A stretch of 64,000 nt of DNA from Ptychodera flava (taxonomy: Eukaryota > Hemichordata > Enteropneusta > Ptychoderidae). Below, piece by piece: positions 58,114-64,000 of this stretch. The stretch lies in assembly GCF_041260155.1 (NCBI RefSeq), contig NC_091942.1:15431001-15495000 (forward strand). Reading direction: 5' to 3'. A model generated the notes under the pieces. The model was given only the letters and a program-made list of their open reading frames with translations. It was not told the DNA's origin and made no database searches. Within the stretch, counting starts at the first letter, position 1. Every line of letters starts with the position of its first letter. The translations under genes were made by a program, and so were the position numbers.

Positions 58114-58185
58114 TCCTCGATAGTATAGTGGTAAGTATCTCCGCCTGTCACGCGGAAGACCGGGGTTCAATTCCCCGTCGGGGAG
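58114..58185 (+). tRNA. tRNA-Asp (GTC), copy 1
   Basis: 72 bases with full cloverleaf: acceptor TCCTCGA pairs with TCGGGGA leaving a G discriminator, anticodon stem TCCGC/GCGGA, anticodon GTC at 58147-58149, T-arm GGTTCAATTCC (B box), A box TAGTATAGTGG. No intron and no encoded CCA. A weak T-run follows for Pol III termination. Nearly identical to vertebrate tRNA-Asp. Confidence 0.98.
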
Positions 58186-58623
58186 GCTTTGATTTTGCTC
58201 ATTTGTACAAACATTTAGTTCAACCATATGCATAAAAAAATTTTATAGACAATACGACATCTTCAGGTTACAATAAACGATGCACGTAAATTCAGGTTTT
58301 CAATGATTTGAATGAAATCGTAACGACTGTTTGCCGCGAATAATTTGCATTTAATGAAAGAACGAAATTTTGACGTACAAAATATGTCTGTTCTTGCTCA
58401 GTGGCTTGAAAAGAACCCTTCTTTCCTTTGTTTCCTATGAGACAACACAATCAAAACTAGAAAGATACAATGGCATTCATATCACTGAAGAAAATTCGAT
58501 TTCCTCAAACCTTGATCATTGCATTCTCTAACTTTTTTTATAATGTTCACACAAGATGACTGAGTTTTGAACATTATACAACAACGGGATATTAATTATT
58601 TAAATCCATTAAAAAATTAACCG
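58186..58623. other. Spacer between tRNA-Asp copies 1 and 2
   Basis: AT-rich DNA, no gene or clear repeat seen. Confidence 0.6.
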
Positions 58624-58695
58624 TCCTCGATAGTATAGTGGTAAGTATCTCCGCCTGTCACGCGGAAGACCGGGGTTCAATTCCCCGTCGGGGAG
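58624..58695 (+). tRNA. tRNA-Asp (GTC), copy 2
   Basis: Sequence identical to copy 1 over all 72 bases, same strand, anticodon GTC at 58657-58659, with a TTTTTT terminator a few bases after the gene. The flanks are unlike copy 1 beyond the trailing GCC/GC. Confidence 0.98.
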
Positions 58696-61600
58696 GCCTA
58701 TTTTTTGTTGTAAGGCATCAACTTTTACGAGAACCGAAATTTCTGCATTATTGTGTTCAGTGTAACTGTACATTCCCGTTAATGAACTGCCAAACATGTT
58801 TAATAATGGCTTTATTTTCGCTTGTTTTTCCTCTTTAAAGAACTCAGATTCGATCGTTGATATGCTGACTGACAGAATGGTATTTTAAGTTAAAGGTAGG
58901 TGTTTGCGGATGTATTTTTAATCGATGTAAAATTCCCATGTAAGTTTTTTCATGATGTCAAAACTTAAAGTATTTCAGCATTTGCATAACTGAATTCCTT
59001 CTTCTGACGCCTGGAAAGAATTATCAAATTTAAGTACCTTATTTGACTCGGAAGAGACAAGTTTGTTTAAGCTCGCAGAATGCAACGTATCTTGCAACGT
59101 GACATCTGTAATGTCTGAGAATGGGCGTAGGTACGCAAAAAGTAGTACAAGCTGGTCACACGAGGATGAAACATTTAGCTATTCTGTGCGACATAATGTC
59201 GTATAATGAACGCAAAATCAACGTTTCGAATTCTAACGGATCAGCCTTACGGTAAATGAATACTTCTGTTCTGGTGGCGCTGTTTGCCCTCGCTATGCTA
59301 TGGAAGATCTAAGGAAACCTGATCACATCACCTCTACTTCATTAGTAACCGCTACAATACAGGATCCAATACAAAATACAAGGCATTAAATGACACTGCT
59401 CCTGTGTACTTATTAGATATACTTCACGGCTGGAGAAATGACCTCGCCAGCTGTGCTGCTGCTGGCTTCTTAACAAAAACCTAATAATACGGTATGGTTA
59501 AATGTCCAAATAGTTATTGAACTTAAGTCAATTGAAGTATATGTTTCTGTGGTAATAAAGGATGGATTCATAACATTTCAGGTTTTGTCCTAGATCCTGT
59601 GCACTAATAATGGTATCTGCAGAGAGCATCTCTATATGACCTCCTCTTTATATTCAACATTTTATGAGAAAAATATATTTATCAGATAATAATTTGTGTG
59701 CATAGAATGCATTTTATTCATATAGAGTATCAAAACTATGTTTCTGCAATATTGTGCTTATCAAGAGATTGCCAAAACTTGTGTCAAAGAGTACAGAGAA
59801 AATAAACAAGACAAAGAAAAAATTAATGTACAGATTAAATTTACATTTGGTTGAAAGATACAAGGAATCTCTATCGTTCAGGTATTTTTGGACAATGACA
59901 AAGTATTTTCTTGCAATAAAATATTGGTTTGATATCAATACAGTCCACTGTTTTGTATACTTTGTAGAATGAGTTTTGTTTACACATTCTCCCAAATAAT
60001 CAGTGCCCCATAGAATGGAGAGTAGATATTTCTCATGGCTGATCAGGCAAGTATACCAATTTTTACAAGGAAATAGTGAAAAATTACTCATTCAGTAATG
60101 ATAGTCAATATACTTGGTATACATACATCAAATTGTACCATGTTTTTATACAATTGTACCATTTTACAATCTATTGTGTTTTTCATTCTTTTCTACTATT
60201 TTTGTATCATTTCATAAAATTAAGTAGCCCATATACCTCTCCGTATTTTGAGCAACTCCCTTGTAGCTTTCAATTTTTTGAGTGACCCCCTCAAATTCGT
60301 CCGACCCTCGGACGTAAATAATGACAGTTCCCTTAACTCGCTACGTCATCCCCTAAGTAAGATTTTCAGGGGTAAAAACAGCAAGTCGTCCATGTATTTG
60401 TATAATATAAAGTCACAACACATCAAATGTCGGTTGAGGGGACGCTGCACCCAACTCAGCGTATTTTGCTCAAAATCACTTATTTTACAAATATTCATTC
60501 AAAAACATTGGTCGGGTTCATCTTCTAGCTTGTCAAGCAGTCGTAAGTTGTTGGTATAAAGAAGTGTAAATTTATGCAAATTATGCAAATCATCCGATTT
60601 CCTGGCTCCTGCTTTCTCCTAATTTAAAGTTTTCAAATAATTTAACTCCACTCTGGCTGGGTCAAATTTTGAAATTTTCACATTATATATTTTAAATGCT
60701 GTATAACAAAGGTCTTATATTTTGAATAACGGCCGGGCATTTCAAGTTTGCTAATCATGATTTTAATCATTTTTTTGAGTGTCAGTCTTTCAACCCTTGC
60801 CATTTTAGAATGAGGATAGATAATGAACATAAAATAGTCGTTTTTTTCTACATATACTCTTCTTTCAAGCGAAAAATTACATTTCAGAAAATAACGTCAA
60901 GTTGTTGACTTAAATTAATTTTTATCATTAATTCCAAATTTGAGGTTTTTGCCCCAAATATACACCCCCTTCATCCTTCGAGTAAACTATTGCTACCATA
61001 CTAAACTTTAGATTGTCTTCTTTTTGAAAATATATGGTATGAGGGGGTTTCCTTGTCATCTTCGGTGAGAAATATTCCTTCAAAAAAACTATGTTGCCAA
61101 CATGCAGCTCCACCTTGAATGAACAAATCAATGTATATCTTATAAAATTGCGTTTATTAAAACGTCTATTCACTTCAAAGTGCATGGAGTTTGTCAGCCC
61201 CCTCTCAAAACCAATTAATTTACTTGAATAAACTTTGGAAGGAAAATATATGTAAACAACGTTCACAAGAACGAACGATAGAATCTGCACGGAATTAACG
61301 TACTGAGGTTAAGAGATCACAGATAAGTATACAGACACGAAGAAAGATATACAGAAAGTATCCAAATAAATAAAGAATAATACTTGTATAAAAAGTGGAT
61401 GTTAAAATAAAAATAGGCCTATTGGGCAACTCTTAATTGGCTCTCTTCACTTCAGTTTTTTGAAGTGTTGTAGTTTGAAGCACAGACCCTAGAAAATGAA
61501 CCCTGGCCACGAGGCAAAGCATTTTAAAATTAATTACAATGAAATAGAGCTCCCTAAATGGGTGATTGTCCTGTAGTGTCTTAGATCCGCTAGTCTCGTG

Positions 61601-63053
61601 AAATTCAAACGTATCTTTTTTTCTGATACATCTACACTCCAAATGTTTTGAGATTCTGTTCGTAGCTTTAATAGGGATGGTCCCATTCAGACTCGAATGG
61701 TTGGATAATTACAATATTTATTTTTACTTTTGGCTATATCTTCGTCCATGAAACCGATTGTTCGATTTCTGTAACAAATACTGGGGATGCAGTTCCTTAA
61801 GGTGGAAATTAGGGAATGCCAAAATCAGCAATTTATGGTTGCAGGGATTTTTTGTTGATTTTAGGCAAACCTTCAAAATTGCCTGTCCAATTCCCTTTAC
61901 AACTTTTTATAAAGCAGTTATTATTATAATTACTTCAGGATGGGCCTAGTTTTGTTCAAGCTGTCATAGATTGGTTGACAACTTATCTGCTGCACAGAGG
62001 AACATAGACAGAGTAGCAACGGGTATTGTTTAAGGCGTGAAGCGGTTACGTAACCCATCCATGTTCGCCTCGCCTCAGGTTGCTCTCGCCTCTCTTTTCC
62101 GAAGAGTGCCGACCATGCATCCTTCGGTAATTTTCGGATTTTCGCCAATTGTTAAGCGAAAGTATGTTCGGCAAAGTTTGTGTTGTTGTTGTCGTGTGGT
62201 GCTGAGCGGAATTGACGTGCTGGCGAAAACGGGAGTGTTTTGAGCGTCAGGAAAGTGAGTTTTACCGTTTTAAAAATTCCTCTCATATTTTTATGAATAT
62301 ATAATGAGTGTGTTTGACCCAAATTTGAAAGTCTTTTATCGATACTGTCTGGTTTTACTCAATGGTTTACGGTCAGTTATACCGTCTTTTACACGTGCGT
62401 CAAGGAAGGACATGTTTATGAAACTGCTGGCGTGTTATGTTTTGATTGGCGTGAAGCAGTGTTTCTGGCCTGAGAGCTCACTAAGTAACTATGGTTGCTA
62501 CGCGACTGGCAGTGCGATGCCATCTCGTCGTATTTTTCGCATAATCTCGTGTAATTATCAACCACAAACAAAGCTTCCAAAAGTTTAACACCTTCGAAGC
62601 TCATTTTAATATGAAAAGCCAATAGTCTACCGAGACGACCTTGGAACAAAAGGCATGCTAGCGTTGCCACTCTGCCCATGGTACTCTGTGTCTGCTGCAA
62701 AGGATATGTGGCATGAACGAGTTAGTGGAAATATGCATGGATGTATATTTGTGATCTGTTTATTTGCAAATTGTTTACAAATGCATTACTGCCAAATAAG
62801 GAAACTGTACTTCAGCAAAAAGGTAAAGAAGGGGGACTGTGTCCCTTTAAAAATCATCTGTTTAACAATTTTCTGAAAACCTTTTATAAAACAGCAATTT
62901 CTTGGAGTGCCTAGTAAGCTTATCTGAAAACTAAATTTCAAACTTCAAGCAATCAGAACAGCCTTTTCTGCAAAATATAATTCTGAAAAACTTAGCAATC
63001 GTTAAATCATCACAAGTGATTTTGTCAGAACTTACATTGATATCGCTATATAT
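58696..63053. other. Gene-poor DNA between tRNA copies
   Basis: AT-rich with only short open frames. A CpG-rich island at about 62030-62254 ends in a good splice donor and may be a first exon. No recognisable protein is seen on either strand. Confidence 0.5.
62030..62254 (+). promoter_or_regulatory. CpG-rich island ending in a splice donor: possible first exon
   Basis: This stretch is clearly richer in CpG and G+C than its AT-rich surroundings and ends GAAA/GTGAGT at 62254/62255. It could be the promoter and 5' exon of a plus-strand gene that continues past the window. No coding match supports this. Confidence 0.2.
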
Positions 63054-63279
63054 GTGATCCATCCATGACAAAACAGTGGTGCAGTGCACCCGGGGCTGAT
63101 GTAGCTGTGGGGGGTCGATAGCTTTGGTGTTTCACGACTTTTACCCCTCCACCACTCTGTGGTGGAAGGGGGAAAAGTCGTAAAATTCAAAATCAGCCCG
63201 TAAAAGGCTGGAATCCCGTCTGAAAACACCACAGCTATGGACCCACAGCTAGGGCTGGCACCGCCCCTGTATGGGTCAC
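63054..63279. mobile_element. Nested palindromic element
   Basis: Outer ends TGTGATCCAT and, reversed, TGTGACCCAT; a middle arm pair around CAGCT.TGG...AGCTAT..GGTGTTT; and a perfect inner hairpin ACGACTTTT.CCCCTCCACCAC / GTGGTGGAAGGGG.AAAAGTCGT with a 3-base loop at about 63149. Non-coding. Confidence 0.7.
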
Positions 63280-63366
63280 AAGGACTGGCTTGTCCGCCGT
63301 GTACCTATACAACAATCGAGGCTGTATAGTCTATCATCAAGGACACAAAGTGTCATATCCGTGCTG

Positions 63367-63475
63367 TAGCCCTGCGTCAGCTGCGTACCGTGCTGTGTGT
63401 TCCCGGCCGGCGCTATACGGCCTGTGATGGGAGGCCGTATAACGCCGGGAACACACAGCATGGGACGCAGGGCTT
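63367..63475. mobile_element. Palindromic MITE, copy 2, same outer arm but different inner arm
   Basis: Outer arm TAGCCCTGCGT...GCTGTGTGTTCC as in 48626-48732; inner arm CGGCG.TATACGGCCT, spacer GTGATGGG, mirrored. The left arm has about 8 extra bases. Flanking direct repeats TCCGTGCTG (63358-63366) and TCCGTGGTG (63476-63484) match at 8 of 9. Partial copies (AGGCCGTATAACGCCG...ACACACAGCC) follow at about 63566-63640. Confidence 0.8.
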
Positions 63476-63815
63476 TCCGTGGTGGGGCTCTGTGTGGTTC
63501 ATCTGGCCATGAAACTGATAAAATGAACAAACGGATCTACCATAGCCCCACGTACGATATGGTGGGAGGCCGTATAACGCCGTTAACACACAGCCCTGCC
63601 ATGCAGAGCTAACGCCGGTATAAACACACAGCCACTCAGTCATAGCCTGGGCCGCCACTGAGTGTTCGGTTGACAATCGATAGCCTACCGACGGATGTAG
63701 CATATACAGGAGACTATAGTTTTGTAATTATAAAAAATATATTGATCGCAACAATATGCTACAGATGGGCACCCTCTATATGTTCTGTAGAATCACAATA
63801 AAATTGTCAGCCAAT

Positions 63816-63887
63816 TCCTCGATAGTATAGTGGTAAGTATCTCCGCCTGTCACGCGGAAGACCGGGGTTCAATTCCCCGTCGGGGAG
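63816..63887 (+). tRNA. tRNA-Asp (GTC), copy 3
   Basis: Identical to copies 1 and 2 over 72 bases; anticodon GTC at 63849-63851; followed by GGCC and a T8 run as Pol III terminator. Confidence 0.98.
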
Positions 63888-64000
63888 GCCTTTTTTTTAC
63901 ACGACATGTGAATCTTATTCTATTTTTGTACTCGCGGCAATTATTTATATTTCTTGCCTTATCAATTGTCCCCCCCCCCCTTTTTCATTCTTAGAAAATG
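63888..64000. other. Window end after tRNA-Asp copy 3
   Basis: The tRNA terminator T-run, AT-rich DNA and a C10 run near 63971-63980. Nothing else seen. Confidence 0.6.

Overview
This window is animal (metazoan) nuclear DNA. It carries spliced genes with GT-AG introns, vertebrate-like eukaryotic proteins, nuclear tRNA genes and many short non-autonomous DNA transposons. The proteins align closely to human orthologues in sense and length. The AT-rich, MITE-rich introns and the (TA)n arrays suggest a marine invertebrate, probably a deuterostome such as an acorn worm, echinoderm or lancelet. That placement is inference; the sequence alone does not fix the species.

Layout. 415-6360 (+): the last nine exons of the translation termination factor eRF3 (GSPT1), with its 5' part outside the window. 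6361-12770: gene-free convergent intergenic DNA with dispersed repeats. 12771-18936 (-): complete three-exon nucleotidase CANT1. 19551-26138: a 6.6 kb head-to-head inverted pair of one transposon family; each arm carries a different insertion, one of them a decayed hAT transposon. 26703-35932 (+): twelve exons of PIGA, the catalytic subunit for the first step of GPI-anchor synthesis. 37699-48326 (-): complete ten-exon MRPS9 (mitochondrial ribosomal protein uS9m), with a GC-AG intron and a hAT element in one intron. 51849-54496 (+): complete four-coding-exon EIF5A with its hypusine lysine. 58114-63887 (+): three identical tRNA-Asp(GTC) genes. The rest of the last 10 kb holds palindromic repeats.

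The five protein genes are housekeeping genes with no operon-like link. Three act in translation (termination, mitochondrial ribosome, eIF5A) and two in the secretory pathway (GPI anchors, luminal nucleotide hydrolysis). I see no gene cluster that forms a new pathway or defence system, no CRISPR and no recognisable virus copy.

The notable material is in the mobile DNA. A family with exact 5-bp target duplications and ends starting CACAGTAC occurs twice; one copy lies just past the MRPS9 stop and appears to supply its poly(A) signal. A palindromic MITE family has shared outer arms but unrelated inner arms. Several MITE families are flanked by TTAA. A GSPT1 intron holds a tandemly duplicated, dead copy of its own next exon. 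Exon borders were set by eye from reading frame, splice signals and remembered orthologue sequence; none was checked with transcripts.
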